From the NCBI GenBank assembly GCA_036927565.1, contig JAYESD010000008.1, positions 112,018,279-112,082,278 on the forward strand: 64,000 nt of DNA. Direction: 5' to 3'. Made by a program: the position numbers and the translations under genes. The notes under the pieces were generated by a model that was not told the origin of the DNA, searched no databases, and saw only the letters and a program-made list of their open reading frames with translations. The DNA is from Tuctoria greenei (lineage: Eukaryota; Streptophyta; Magnoliopsida; Poales; Poaceae). Of the stretch, positions 9,896 through 19,224 are shown in pieces (the stretch's first letter is position 1; each line of letters starts with the position of its first letter).

Positions 9896-11563
9896 CTATT
9901 TGTCGTTCAACCCTCCCGATATACAGGTGGTTTGAGCGGCATCGGAACCAATTTGGACGACTTTGACGGGAATGTCGGTGTCACCGCTTGGCTGCACACG
10001 GGGTGCAGAGGTCGAGCCTCGTTGATGAATGCTCGGGGGTTTCAGAGCTTGCTCCTGTCTGGAATCCTCCTCTTGCGCCGTGGTGAGTGCGTGGAGTTCC
10101 TCCAGAGCAGTTACTCGGGCAGTGCGATCTCCGCGGATCCGGAGAACGCCTACTGGTGTTGGCATCTTCAACACCAGGTATCCATAATGGGCAGCTGCCA
10201 TGAATTTGTACAGGGCAGGTCTATCCAAAATGGCGTTGAATGGTAAGTTGATCTGAGCGACGTCGAAGACCAACTTCTCGGTGCGATACTTCTCCCGTGT
10301 CCCGAAGGTAACGGGGAGAGTAATAGCTCCGAGTGGTGTGATGGCCCCCGGACCTACTCCGGAGAAAGGTCGAGAGGGCTGGAGATCCGAAGGTCGGAGC
10401 TGAAGCTTAGTGAAAGCTTCAAAGCTGATGAGGTTAAGACCTGAACCTCCGTCTACCATGACATGGTGGAGCTGGATGTTGTTGATGGTAGGAGATACCA
10501 TCAAAGGTAGCTGACCTGCTCCAACCATGCTTCGCGGGCAATCAGAGGCATCAAAAGTGATGGAGGTGTCCATCCACTTTCGATGAGGTTCCGGCCGGAC
10601 TGTAGGGGCTACAACGGCCATATCCCGCCGCATAGTCTTGATGACGCGACGAGAGGTGATATCCCATGACCCACCAAAAATGGTGTTCATGGTCTTCCGA
10701 CGCTCATTGTCAGAGATGTCAGAATCATCATTGACAGAGGTGTAAACGGCCTTCAGGACCTTTTTGGGATCCTGAAACCCTAACTCCTCTTCAGTCGGAG
10801 CTTCGTCGACCTTTTGTTTTCCTTCCCTCTGTCGGAAAGGAGATCCTTCCCGGCGCTTGTTATAGCGCTCGGCAAGGTTTTGGACCTCCCGGCAGTCTTC
10901 CAAACCGTGGCTACCCGTTTTGTTATTGGGACACCACACTTTGGGTTTGCCACCGTCTTCAGAAGACGGTCGAGGTCGCTTCTCGGGGCGTGGCCCCCGG
11001 CCACCCGTAGCTACAGCAGCTGCAACGTTGGATGTGCCGGCCGACGGCTTCTTCTTGCCGTTGGTCTTCTTTTTCTTCTTGCCACTCCCGGAGGTAGCGG
11101 CTTCTTCTTTGGAGGATTTCTTGTGATCCTCCGAGGCTGGATTGGAGTGCATCTCACGGCCCTCCGCAGCTCTGGCACATTTGTCTGCCAGGCTGAAGAG
11201 TTCCGTGACGCTGGTGATCTCCTTGATCGCCAGCTTCTCCAACATCTTCTTGTCCCGTACGCCCTGTCTGAATGCCACGATGACAGAAGCGCTTGAGATA
11301 GAAGGGATAGTGTTTCGTACCTGAGAGAACCTCTGGATGAAGGACCGCAAAGATTCTCCCCCTTTTTGCACGACCGTAAAAAGGTCTAGTTCAGTGCCTG
11401 GTCGGGTGTATGAACTCCCGAAGTTGGCAGTAAACTGACGGCACAGCTCCTCCCAACTGTTGATAGAGTTGGGTGGAAGGCTCATAAACCAGGACCTGGC
11501 GGTCCCAGTTAAGGCCACTGGAAAGTAATTGGCCATCATGGCCTCGTTTCCTCCAGCTGCCAA
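9896..11563 (-). CDS. el1 gag core and aspartic protease
   Basis: Structural Gag and the protease that matures it. The first about 150 residues are a Retrotrans_gag (PF03732-type) core (ARSWFMSLPPNSINSWEELC, then TVVQKGGESLRSFIQRFSQ). A Lys-rich linker (about 165-205) is followed by a zinc-knuckle remnant (C-x7-H-x4-C, KVWCPNNK then GLEDC) that lacks one His. The protease active site HHVMVDGGSGLNLIS (Asp-Gly-Gly) sits at about 350. The ORF ends LNDK then TAG, followed in the same frame by RT sequence. The ATG at 11563 is internal: homologous Gag sequence lies upstream (to 12312), separated by a 1-nt deletion near 11597 and TAG at 11641. Confidence 0.88.
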   Translation of the reverse strand: MAAGGNEAMMANYFPVALTGTARSWFMSLPPNSINSWEELCRQFTANFGSSYTRPGTELDLFTVVQKGGESLRSFIQRFSQVRNTIPSISSASVIVAFRQGVRDKKMLEKLAIKEITSVTELFSLADKCARAAEGREMHSNPASEDHKKSSKEEAATSGSGKKKKKTNGKKKPSAGTSNVAAAVATGGRGPRPEKRPRPSSEDGGKPKVWCPNNKTGSHGLEDCREVQNLAERYNKRREGSPFRQREGKQKVDEAPTEEELGFQDPKKVLKAVYTSVNDDSDISDNERRKTMNTIFGGSWDITSRRVIKTMRRDMAVVAPTVRPEPHRKWMDTSITFDASDCPRSMVGAGQLPLMVSPTINNIQLHHVMVDGGSGLNLISFEAFTKLQLRPSDLQPSRPFSGVGPGAITPLGAITLPVTFGTREKYRTEKLVFDVAQINLPFNAILDRPALYKFMAAAHYGYLVLKMPTPVGVLRIRGDRTARVTALEELHALTTAQEEDSRQEQALKPPSIHQRGSTSAPRVQPSGDTDIPVKVVQIGSDAAQTTCISGGLNDK

Positions 11564-11640
11564 GATTGCAGTGGAGTATATCTGAAGGAATTCGGCGGGT
11601 TAACAGTCCCGTCAAATTTTTCCGGCAGGTGAGGCCGGAA

Positions 11641-12312
11641 CTACTGTGGCCATCTAACCATGCGCAGGTGCATGGCTAGGGCTGAACAGCCTCCCCCTAC
11701 TCCTTCCAGAGTATAAAGGTCCTGAGCTTCCCGTCTTTCACGGGCACCCACGATATGGACACGGCCATCCTGCTGGCGGTATCGGCGATCAAGCTCCGCC
11801 CGGAGGTCATGAGTCGAAAGCCTGGATACCGTGTGAGTGCGTCGAGCCCTGGAGGGCAATGACGTCACTTGTTGAGATGCAGCACGTCTCCTGCTATTGG
11901 AGGCGTGCGGACCAAGTCTTCCAGACAAAGTCCGCCGCTGCGACAGGGCTCGTCCTGAAGGAGGAGGACCCTGGATGTTGAGGCATTCGGCCGCTGCTGC
12001 GACCAAATGCTCCACATCGGCCCTCCACTGCTCCAGTGCATCCCGAGATGCATCCGGAGGTGGCAGGCGCTGTAGAAGAGCATGCGCTGCATGGAGCGCA
12101 TGTTCCGGGTTGTCATGACTCGCCAACGCAGTAAGCGACGCTGGCGCACCATCACGTTGCCCAGCACGATTTGCTGGAGAAGACGGTGGTGGTGGGAGTG
12201 TGGCTCCTGCTGGTGCTGAGGCTCCTGCTGGTGGCTGCCTGTTGGAGGGATTGCCCCCAACAGCCTGAGCAGCAGGTTGGCCGTTGGATGATCCAGCAGC
12301 GGAGTTCACCAT
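11641..12312 (-). pseudogene. el1 gag N-terminal region
   Basis: Starts at ATG 12312 (MVNSAAGSS), 25 bp inside the primer site, the expected gag start; el2 has the same opening at 42456. It encodes a Pro/Ala-rich, Gln-rich N-terminus and a basic region (SRRRAASQQV, ERREAQDLY), then ALAMHLRMVRW, the start of the Gag core. It ends at TAG 11641-11643, where el2 reads Lys. The frame then needs a +1 correction near 11597 (el1 is one base shorter than el2) to enter the main gag ORF. Confidence 0.82.
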
Positions 12313-12336
12313 TCTCAAAAATCTCAGGCCCCCCTA

Positions 12337-12348
12337 CCTGGCGCGCCA
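12337..12348 (-). other. el1 primer-binding site
   Basis: Minus strand TGGCGCGCCAGG, two bases inside the 5' LTR, followed by TAGGGGG. El2 has TGGCGCGCCAGG followed by AAGGGGG at 42421. The identical position and near-identical sequence support primer-site function. The matching tRNA is not assigned here. Confidence 0.82.
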
Positions 12349-12350
12349 AC

Positions 12351-13203
12351 TGTCGACTGTCAGAGCCGGCAGATCTCCCTACACTGCTAAAGTGATTGGG
12401 GAGTTTGAAGTTTGGTGTGGGCGCGCGGAGATTCAAGAAGGTGAATTGGAATTTGGCACAGGAGACACAAGATTTACGTGGTTCGGGCCGCTTGAGCGTA
12501 ATACCCTACTCCACGGGTGTGTTGGTGTTGTATTAGCAGTAAGAGCTTGTCACGAGTGTATGGAGTGCGTGAGCTCCTTCGTGAACGTCCGTCCCCGCGT
12601 GTATCGTCGGCCTGTCCTTTTATAGTACAAGGACAGGCCGTTACAAGCTAGCCTGGCCCGACAGGTGGCCCTGACGGTTACTAGTATTGACACACGCTTA
12701 ATTGCCTTTAATGATCCTGTAACGGGCTCTGATAGCACCGTTACGGGTGTTAAGATCGTCCGTTTAAGTGTCATTAATATGTCATTAATGACACTTAATC
12801 GGGTCTTGAAGTCCTTGGCTCTCCTTTGAAGATCCGGAGCCGTTACAAGGTCTTTCGGAGGTTGGAGGCTGAAAGGTCCGACGATTTGACACGTGGCAGC
12901 TCTGGAGCTTGCTGTGGGAAGCAGGTAGCTCCGGGGCTATCAGACACGTGTCAGGTCCGGAGCTTCTCTCGGTCTAGGGTTAAGTCCGGAGGTGCCGTTT
13001 CGGTACGTGGCCCGGAGCTTCCCCCTTGTGGGCGGTAGCTCCGGTTTGGTTGTACACGTGGCGACCCAGGGATTAACCATGTTGTAGAAGCGGGTCCGGT
13101 CATGTCTGACAAGTGGGCCTCCGAGGGTCTTCAAACCAAGTAGATGGATTTCTCTTGAGATCTTTGTAACCTCAAGGGGTGTACGGTTTTTAGGGTACCG
13201 ACA
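12351..13203 (-). repeat. el1 5' LTR (right copy)
   Basis: 853 bp, pair of 215-1068. TG...CA termini on the minus strand, flanked on the right by the CGAGC duplication (13204-13208). Drives transcription leftwards. Confidence 0.93.
12609..12639 (-). promoter_or_regulatory. TATA box inside an 11-bp inverted repeat, el1 5' LTR
   Basis: Minus-strand TATAAAAG at 12617-12624. The box lies in a perfect inverted repeat: ggcctgtcctt (12609-12619) and aaggacaggcc (12629-12639), loop of 9. The same arrangement is in the left LTR (474-504). The TATA box is in the position expected for the LTR U3/R promoter. Confidence 0.65.
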
Positions 13204-13208
13204 CGAGC
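13204..13208. repeat. Target-site duplication of el1, right copy
   Basis: CGAGC, identical to 210-214. Confidence 0.92.
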
Positions 13209-13789
13209 CTTGTATGCTAACACACCGAATTACCCAAGCCCCGCTCCTCGCCTTAGGACCATAAGGCATAGCAAAACTAAAGAGAAGGAAGGGAGTGACC
13301 GACGAGCAAGATTACTTACATTATGCTTTAATTTTTTGCTTAATTTTGCATATATCCATCATATGGCCGGTTATATTTCTCTTGTTTCATCCCTAGTTGG
13401 AGTTGTGCTATCCAGCTAAAGGTAGGTCTGCATGAGGTACCTGCAATTTAGGTTCGATGGTCATTTTCTTGCTCGAGGTCCATGGTGCCGAATGGTTCTC
13501 ACCCCTAAAAGGCTAACGCCGAGCTGGAGGTCCAGGGTGTGCAGCCTGCTTAGCTTGGTTCTGTACCCTAAGCCTGCACACCTTGCCTCCTAGTGCTACC
13601 AGCAGAGTACAGGTGGACGGACGACTCATGCTCTGAGCAAGGCAGTGACCATACCCTGAATGCTGTAGTACCGAATTACACATGCCCGTATCTTATCTAA
13701 GGACCGTAAACCATAACGAAACTAAAGAGCAGAGAAGTGGTGATCGGCAAGCAAAATTACTTTTTCACTATCATGTGTGCAGGTCATAC
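13209..13789 (+). repeat. el3 spacer, tandem repeats of about 280-300 bp
   Basis: Continues the left flank at 1-209. 13228-13320 (accgaattacccaagcc, taaggaccata, aaaactaaagag) recurs at 13672-13760 (accgaattacacatgcc, aaggaccgtaa, aaactaaagagc). No coding potential seen. Confidence 0.6.
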
Positions 13790-14068
13790 AGGAAGTGGAA
13801 CCAGTGTCACTTCTCCAAGCTCCGGCACCTCCTAGGGGGCCGCTGGCATCACTTCTTCGAACTTCGCCCCCCCCCCCCCAAGGAGGGTCGTTGGTGTCTC
13901 TTCTTTGAGCTTCGACACCCCAAAGGGGGCCGCTGGTGTTGCTTCTGCAAGCTCTGACACCTCCCAGGGGCCGCCAACGTCACTTCTCCGAGCTCCTGCG
14001 CCTCCAGGGGGTCGCCGGCATCGCTCCTTCGAGCTCTGGAGCCCCCAAGGGGGCTATAGGATCGAAGA
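13790..14068 (+). repeat. el3 short tandem repeats (about 60 bp), first block
   Basis: Degenerate units of the form 'gagctccggcacctcccaggg' + 'ggccgctggcatcacttctt', five or so copies, with a 13-C run at 13867-13879. The array resumes after the solo LTR at 15890-16070 with better-preserved units. Similar units (aagctccgac + ccccagggggcc) lie in the el2 spacer at 49160-49500. Confidence 0.7.
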
Positions 14069-14073
14069 GCACA

Positions 14074-15876
14074 TGAAAAGCTACCAGAGGGGGGGTGAAT
14101 GGTAGATTAAAACTTTTTCAGCGGAAGCAACAAAAACCACTCGGCAGAACATCAATCTATTAAGAAACCATGTGTGCAACTGATCTAAACGTGTTCAACC
14201 ATGAAAAAAGTAGTACATATTATATAGAATCAAGTCACGAAGACACGACAACAAGAATCACGGAAAACCATCAAGAAAAACTCAAGTTATCATCGAAAGA
14301 TCGAACAAAGATCAATCTGTTCTACCCGAGTAAAAGCAGATCTGCAACACTGCAAAGAAACTCATGTAGATCAGGAACCACAAATACAATGATCGTGAAT
14401 TTTTCACAAATGATATATAATCAAGTTATGAAGACAATCCAACAATAATCACGTCAATTTAATCTTTAAAACTTGAGTTATGATAAAAACACCAACGCAA
14501 TGTAGTGCTGTGCAGAAACTCGATGAGAAAAACTTGACTGAAACAAGCCGGACGTACAAGGCATAAAAGCTTCTCTAAACTATGAATTTTATTGATAAAA
14601 ACACATGAGGAACAGACCAAAGTCGTCTAACCATGAGCTCTGGCCTCCCTTGCTTATATAACCAGCTCTAAGGCCAACCCAACCCAAACTAGGACTCTAA
14701 TCCTACTCAGTTTCAACCGAAACTTTTCATAACTGCTCAAAACTCTTCCATACACAGATAGAAGCAATCTTAAGACTTACAAATACCTTAGTAACGTATT
14801 TCACATTCCTAAAACAACTCAACTTCGTGACCCACATGAAATCTAACTAAAACAAACTCGAACCATTCCATAAACGAACCATAACCACCTCAGCCACTGC
14901 CTGAGGCATAATCCAGCCAGTTGTACCTTTTCGACCAATTCTTTACGTCCACTTCTCTTCATCACACCTTTGAACCATGTTGACACGTCCATGCACTCCT
15001 TGCACATGTGCAAACTCCTTCCAACAATGTCCACGATACCTTCATATGCATTGTTCTCGACCCAAACATGCTGCATGACCTCCCGATCAACTCAACCACA
15101 ATCCTCCTGAACTTGGTTGTTGAACCTCATCTTCTCCCTAAGATTAGTTCAATGGATCCCGTCACCAACCATGTATTGACCTCAAGCAACACCTGCACAT
15201 GAATAAACAACCATCCTTTGCGAACCCAAGTCCTCGACTTAACTCTCGTTAGTCCAAAAACACAACACCTTACGTGAGCACTTCACATAAGCATGTTGCA
15301 AACTACATCAAAACATTAGTCACCGTAAACAGCCATAACACTTCAAAAACTTAGTAAAATAATACTAAGCAAACTTCCTATACACAAAAAACAAGTTTGA
15401 AACATTGCAAGTTAAAAGCAGAACCACCACGATCTTGCACCGGACCTTGCCAAAGCTAACTGGACCCTGCACCGGACCTAGCCAAAGCTAAACGGACTTT
15501 ACGTCGAACCTAGCCAAAGTTTGTCGGACCTCACGTCGGACCTAGCCAAAGTTTGTCGGACCTCACGTCGGACCTAGCCAAAGTTTGTCGGACCTCACGT
15601 TGGACCTAGCCAAAGTTTGTCGGACCTCACGTCGAACCTAGCCAAAGATTGTCGAACCTAGCCAAAATTTGTCGTACCTCACGTCGGACCTAGCCAAAGT
15701 TTGTTGGACCTCACGTCGGACCTATCCAAAGCATGCTGGACTTTGCAATAGACCTACCCAAAACATGCCAGACCTATTGTCAGACCTTACCAAAACTCGG
15801 GCCTAGAGTCGGACCTTGTTGAAAAAGGGTATTTTGGCAATATTCAAAACTTTTATCTTAATAGCCAATGTATTCA
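14074..15876 (-). mobile_element. Solo LTR (Copia-type, about 1.8 kb) with 5-bp TSD
   Basis: Bounded by GCACA at 14069-14073 and 15877-15881, with TGAAAAGCTACC at the left and TATTCA at the right, so TG...CA ends. The left edge contains agagggggggtgaat, the pattern seen at the same end of the solo LTR at 26043. On the minus strand this gives the usual ...CACCCCCCCTCT... terminus of Copia-type LTRs. No internal coding region is present, so it is a solo LTR left by LTR-LTR recombination. It contains a 32-bp tandem array. Confidence 0.75.
15437..15790. repeat. 32-bp minisatellite in the solo LTR
   Basis: Unit 'cctagccaaagtttgtcg' + 'gacctcacgtcgga', about ten copies. The central copies (15509-15640) are nearly identical at 32-bp spacing (e.g. 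15541 and 15573), the outer ones degenerate. There are no unique spacers, so it is a plain tandem repeat. Confidence 0.85.
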
Positions 15877-15881
15877 GCACA

Positions 15882-16120
15882 CATAGGTCTCACAAGGGCT
15901 GCCGGTGTCGCTCCTTCAAGCTTCGGCGCCTCCCAGGGGGCCGCCGGCGTTGCTTCTCTGAGCTCTGGCACCTCCCAGGGGGCCGCCGGCGTTGCTTCTC
16001 TGAGCTCTGGTGCATCCCAGGGGACCGTTGACATCGCTTCTCCAAGCAATAGAGCCCCCAGGGGGCCCAATGGTGTCACTTCTACAAGAAAAAATGAAGG
16101 CCCCACCTGCGGGATCGTCA
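15882..16120 (+). repeat. el3 short tandem repeats, second block
   Basis: Continuation of the array at 13790-14068 beyond the solo LTR: three near-identical copies of 'cctcccagggggccgccggc' + 'gttgcttctctgagctctgg' type between 15900 and 16060. The ORF shadows here are repeat-encoded. Confidence 0.75.
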
Positions 16121-16124
16121 CCTC

Positions 16125-16148
16125 CCTCGAGGTGGGCGCGGGGGCCAC
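16125..16148 (+). other. el3 polypurine tract
   Basis: gaggtgggcgcgggggccac directly precedes the LTR start at 16149 and matches the gggccac end of the tracts in el1 and el2. Confidence 0.65.
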
Positions 16149-16983
16149 TGTTGGTACCCTCAGTACCGGATACTCCCACGCACAGGATGAAACGGCTAAG
16201 GACCTTGCCTCCCCCGCAGAGGTGAGCTCCGATGTTGGCACATGTGACGCGGAGCAAGACCCCGCCTCTCCTCACAGGTGGGCTCCAGACCTGCCACGTA
16301 GCCAACAACTCTCTCTCTGAGCGTTAGTTGGAGGGGGTTAAGAGCGGCGTGCTCTATCCACTCATGCATTGAGGACACACACCTTCCCCAAGGTGCATGG
16401 GTGCGGTGCATGCCCCTGTCAGGTACCGCATGCGTCCAGTCACATTGCAGTGAAGGCGTCGCAGGCCTACCCCACTCCACCAAGTTGGTAGCATACGGCG
16501 ACAAGAAAGACAGATGAGACATCCCCTGCCACGATCAGCGACTACCCATGGGCCACAGGCATCTGAGGCAACAAAACGACGAGTCTCCAAGCTGAGGTCA
16601 GAGGCAGTGTAGTAGAGAAACCTTAGATCTTTAGGATAAGATCGCCTCGGGGCCACTTGTTGGGCCCTGGACCCCACTTGTAAGCTGTCTGACCTTGGAC
16701 TATAAAAGGACCGGGCAAATACCGACTTAGGCAGATCTTCTCGGGTCCGCTCGGACTAGGGGATCTCAACTCATACACACTCAACACACGCATTCACACC
16801 AGCAATACAACTCACACCGTGGAGTAGGATATTACGCTCTGGCGACCCGAACAATGTAAAACCACCGTCTCACCATCTTCCATACGCTCAATCTCTCCCG
16901 AGGACTAAGTCCTGCCGATCAAGAACCCCCGCGGGCTGCTCGCATAGCAGGTCCGGGGGAAGTGTCGCAAGAACACTTCGACA
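16149..16983 (+). repeat. el3 3' LTR
   Basis: 835 bp, TGTTGGTACCCTCAGTACCG...AACACTTCGACA. It holds TATAAAAG (16701-16708) after 'gaccttggac' and the 'gtggagtaggatattacgct' motif that all three Tat LTRs share near the start of the transcribed part. Its partner is outside the window. The next five bases (ATATA, 16984-16988) are the expected target duplication, which cannot be checked here. Confidence 0.8.
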
Positions 16984-17243
16984 ATATACATTGCATTGCT
17001 ATATGTACTCCTTTTGTCCTCCTACCTCTTTGCATCAAATTTGCTTAGATTTATTGAAATACGAAGTTAGGGTTCATACGGCCAAACCGGATTAGTCTGG
17101 TCCCTTGTGCGGACAAGTCCGATCTCCCGGACAAGTCCGCTCTTTGAAATTGAACAAGTCTGGCCCCTCGACTGTTTGAACCTATAAATTCATGTCTGGA
17201 AAAAATATAACTCAAATATTTCTTTCCATACCTTGTACTCTCT

Positions 17244-18814
17244 ATGTCAGGCACAATGTCGTCTTCACCGGATGATAGCTTGTTCGACTATGAAGCCAAA
17301 TGTGATCACGAGAGAGTGGTGAGGGAAAAAGAATTGAGAAGCAAGAAGCGACATGACCATGATGCCCACGCCTCTCCTCATGACCCTGTGCTCCCATGGA
17401 AGAGAAAAGTGGTTATGAAGAAGCCATCAAGCAAGGATGGAGCTGGTGCCAGCTCAACGACGCTAAGAAGAAGCACAACCAAGGGCAAAGGCCTTGCTAG
17501 TGGACCTATTGGTCTACTAAGGATGAAAGCACCTTTGCAGAGAAATAGGTAGCCCTCTGAAGATGAAATCACTGGCAACAAGAATGATCTGGCCGATAAA
17601 CTCAGGAAGGTCAATGTCTATGAGCAGCCAAAGCAAGCGGCTGACCCAAGATCCTGGAGTCACTTGCATTCAGATTTCTCTGAGAGTGTGTACAGGAAGA
17701 TGAGAACTCCAGTTGTGGTGAGCCATGGGTTGATGTGACATATATGGAGTCAAAGTCTTGCCAAGCTTATCGTGAAGTCTTAGAGGCTTTGGAAAGACAT
17801 GGTATGAAGGATGTCCTATCCTTGAAATACAATTGTAATAATGAAGTCATCACCCAATTCTACTCTACTTGCTACATATTGAGTGATGATGAGGAATAAA
17901 TCACATGTACGACACATGGATCCAAATACAGTGTCACATATGAGGAGTTCGCTAAGATACTCCATCTTGAAGACACTTTGGACAATGAGATTGTGATTCA
18001 AAACTCAAAGGGGCTAGAGAGGGATGAGCTCACATTCCTCTATAACACAAGAATGCTATACGAACCACCTACCACAAAATACATGAAGCCATTCTTTGTG
18101 GTGCTGAACAGGATCTTGAGAAAGACCGATGCAGGGAGCATCCAAGGATCACTAAGGTCCTGAATGAAAGTGATAATCCAAAAAAGGACCTTCAACATGT
18201 TTGAGTATATCTACAATGATATAGTGAACATCTCAATCACTCCCAATAGGTCGTGTGGATATGCGCCATACATAATGTACATGATCAAGGAGGTGATCGA
18301 CCTTCAGTTTGTCAAGGATGTTGAACCTACTGCTTTCAGGCCTTAGAAGCCCACAACCTATAGTGTTCCCAATGCACCTGCTTCACTTGCAAGGGAACAA
18401 AGGTCAAAGCAAGCACATTAAGGCACAAGGGATCCATATGCTACCTATGCTCCTCCACCCTCTAGAGAGTCCTCAAGCGGTGTTCTGAAGATGCTTTCCT
18501 CCAGCTTTGCATTCTGCCGCAAAGTGGAAGTGAAGCAACACAAGGAAAGCTTGGCAAGGAAGAGGCACTAGAGGTACTTGAAGGACAATATAAAGGCTAT
18601 CTGTGAGAAGTCATTGAACCAGTGGGATCTCCTCAAATCTCCAAAGACTCTGCAGAGAACTTCACAGAGCTCCCACCTCTCACAGAACAAGAGCTGGCTT
18701 CCCTTGGACTTGGTTGTGTCTTTGTTCCTCCTTCTCCTCAGCATGAGCATGAATATGAAGATGAGGACAGGACCAATAGTGGCAAAGGGAGTGACAGAGA
18801 GTAGCTTGCCTTAG
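17244..18814 (+). pseudogene. Gag-like reading frame of the Copia-like element, broken
   Basis: Pieces of one protein in shifting frames: a charged Lys/Arg-rich N-terminus from the ATG at 17244 (MSGTMSSSPDD), TAG at about 17550, then HSDFSESVYRKMRTPVV (about 17670-17720), then after a 1-2 nt shift VDVTYMESKSCQAYREVLEAL (from 17730) with a stop at about 17897, then TYEEFAKILHLED (about 17940). A last conserved-looking block CGYAPYIMYMIKEVIDLQFV ends near 18346. The tail (18570-18800) is acidic. This resembles ORFs seen in non-autonomous grass LTR elements, but I cannot name a domain. No catalytic motif is present. Confidence 0.6.
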
Positions 18815-19210
18815 CTTTTCCCTTTTTGGTACCTTGATGCCAAAGGGGGAGAGATTGAGAGTAGTAGTATATTTTGAGTCTTAAGGACTATTGATCATGG
18901 ACTTGTATCTTTTTATGCTTTAAGTTTCCAACTATTGTAATTTCTATTTGAATGGTGCCTATTTTGTTTAATATTGATGTGTGATGCTCATTATGATATT
19001 CTTGTGATGGTTGTTCATTATGACAATTGTATCTTCAATTATGCTCATCACAATATTTGCTCACACTCTATAGGCACCTCACCATAAAGAGTGCATATAT
19101 TTGAGAAGTATCTCCTGTACACATTTGTCATTCTCATATATGCACACTTTATGAAAATCAAATTTTTACTCTTAATTGTTAAATCTCAAATGGTTGTCAT
19201 CAATCACAAA

Positions 19211-19222
19211 AAAAAAGGGGAG
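19211..19222 (+). other. Purine tract before the 3' LTR
   Basis: aaaaaaggggagat stands two bases before TGAAAGTGCAT, the standard arrangement of PPT and LTR start. A second gggggaga-type tract lies at 18846. Confidence 0.7.
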
Positions 19223-19224
19223 AT

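Larger units (their letters stand above)
215..13203 (-). mobile_element. el1: complete Tat-type Gypsy retrotransposon with antisense extra ORF
   Basis: A 12,989-bp element read on the minus strand: 5' LTR 12351-13203, primer site 12337-12348, gag 12312-9896, pol 9895-6353, spacer, antisense ORF on the plus strand 1601-5142, purine tract 1069-1090, 3' LTR 215-1068. It is flanked by CGAGC on both sides. The order RT, RNase H, a second RNase-H-like segment, integrase, and an antisense ORF before the 3' LTR is typical of the grass Tat lineage (Grande/RIRE2-like). It is inserted head-to-tail opposite to el3. The LTRs differ only at scattered positions, so it is a fairly young copy, yet the pol frame already contains several stops. 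Confidence 0.93.
1..16983 (+). mobile_element. el3: Tat-type Gypsy retrotransposon, 5' end outside window, interrupted twice
   Basis: Only the 3' end of this left-to-right element is visible: spacer repeats (1-209, 13209-14068, 15882-16120), a purine-rich tract ending at 16148 and a 3' LTR at 16149-16983. It is split by el1 (215-13203, opposite strand) and by a solo LTR (14074-15876). The LTR start (TGTTGGTACC) and end (TTCGACA) resemble those of el1 and el2, and its spacer holds the same 'gcttagcttggtt' type repeats as the el2 pol-to-LTR spacer. No antisense ORF is present between the spacer repeats and the LTR, unlike el1 and el2, so it is either a different subfamily or a deletion derivative. 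Lineage is inferred from these similarities, since no coding part is in view. Confidence 0.72.

Noticed and set aside
15437..15790. Regular 32-bp direct repeats resembling a CRISPR array
   Set aside because: Repeats are contiguous with no unique spacers, and the context is a plant solo LTR.
16149..16522. Overlapping 100-150 codon frames at 15858-16677 as genes
   Set aside because: Encoded by tandem repeats and the el3 LTR; three frames are open at once because of GC-rich repeats.
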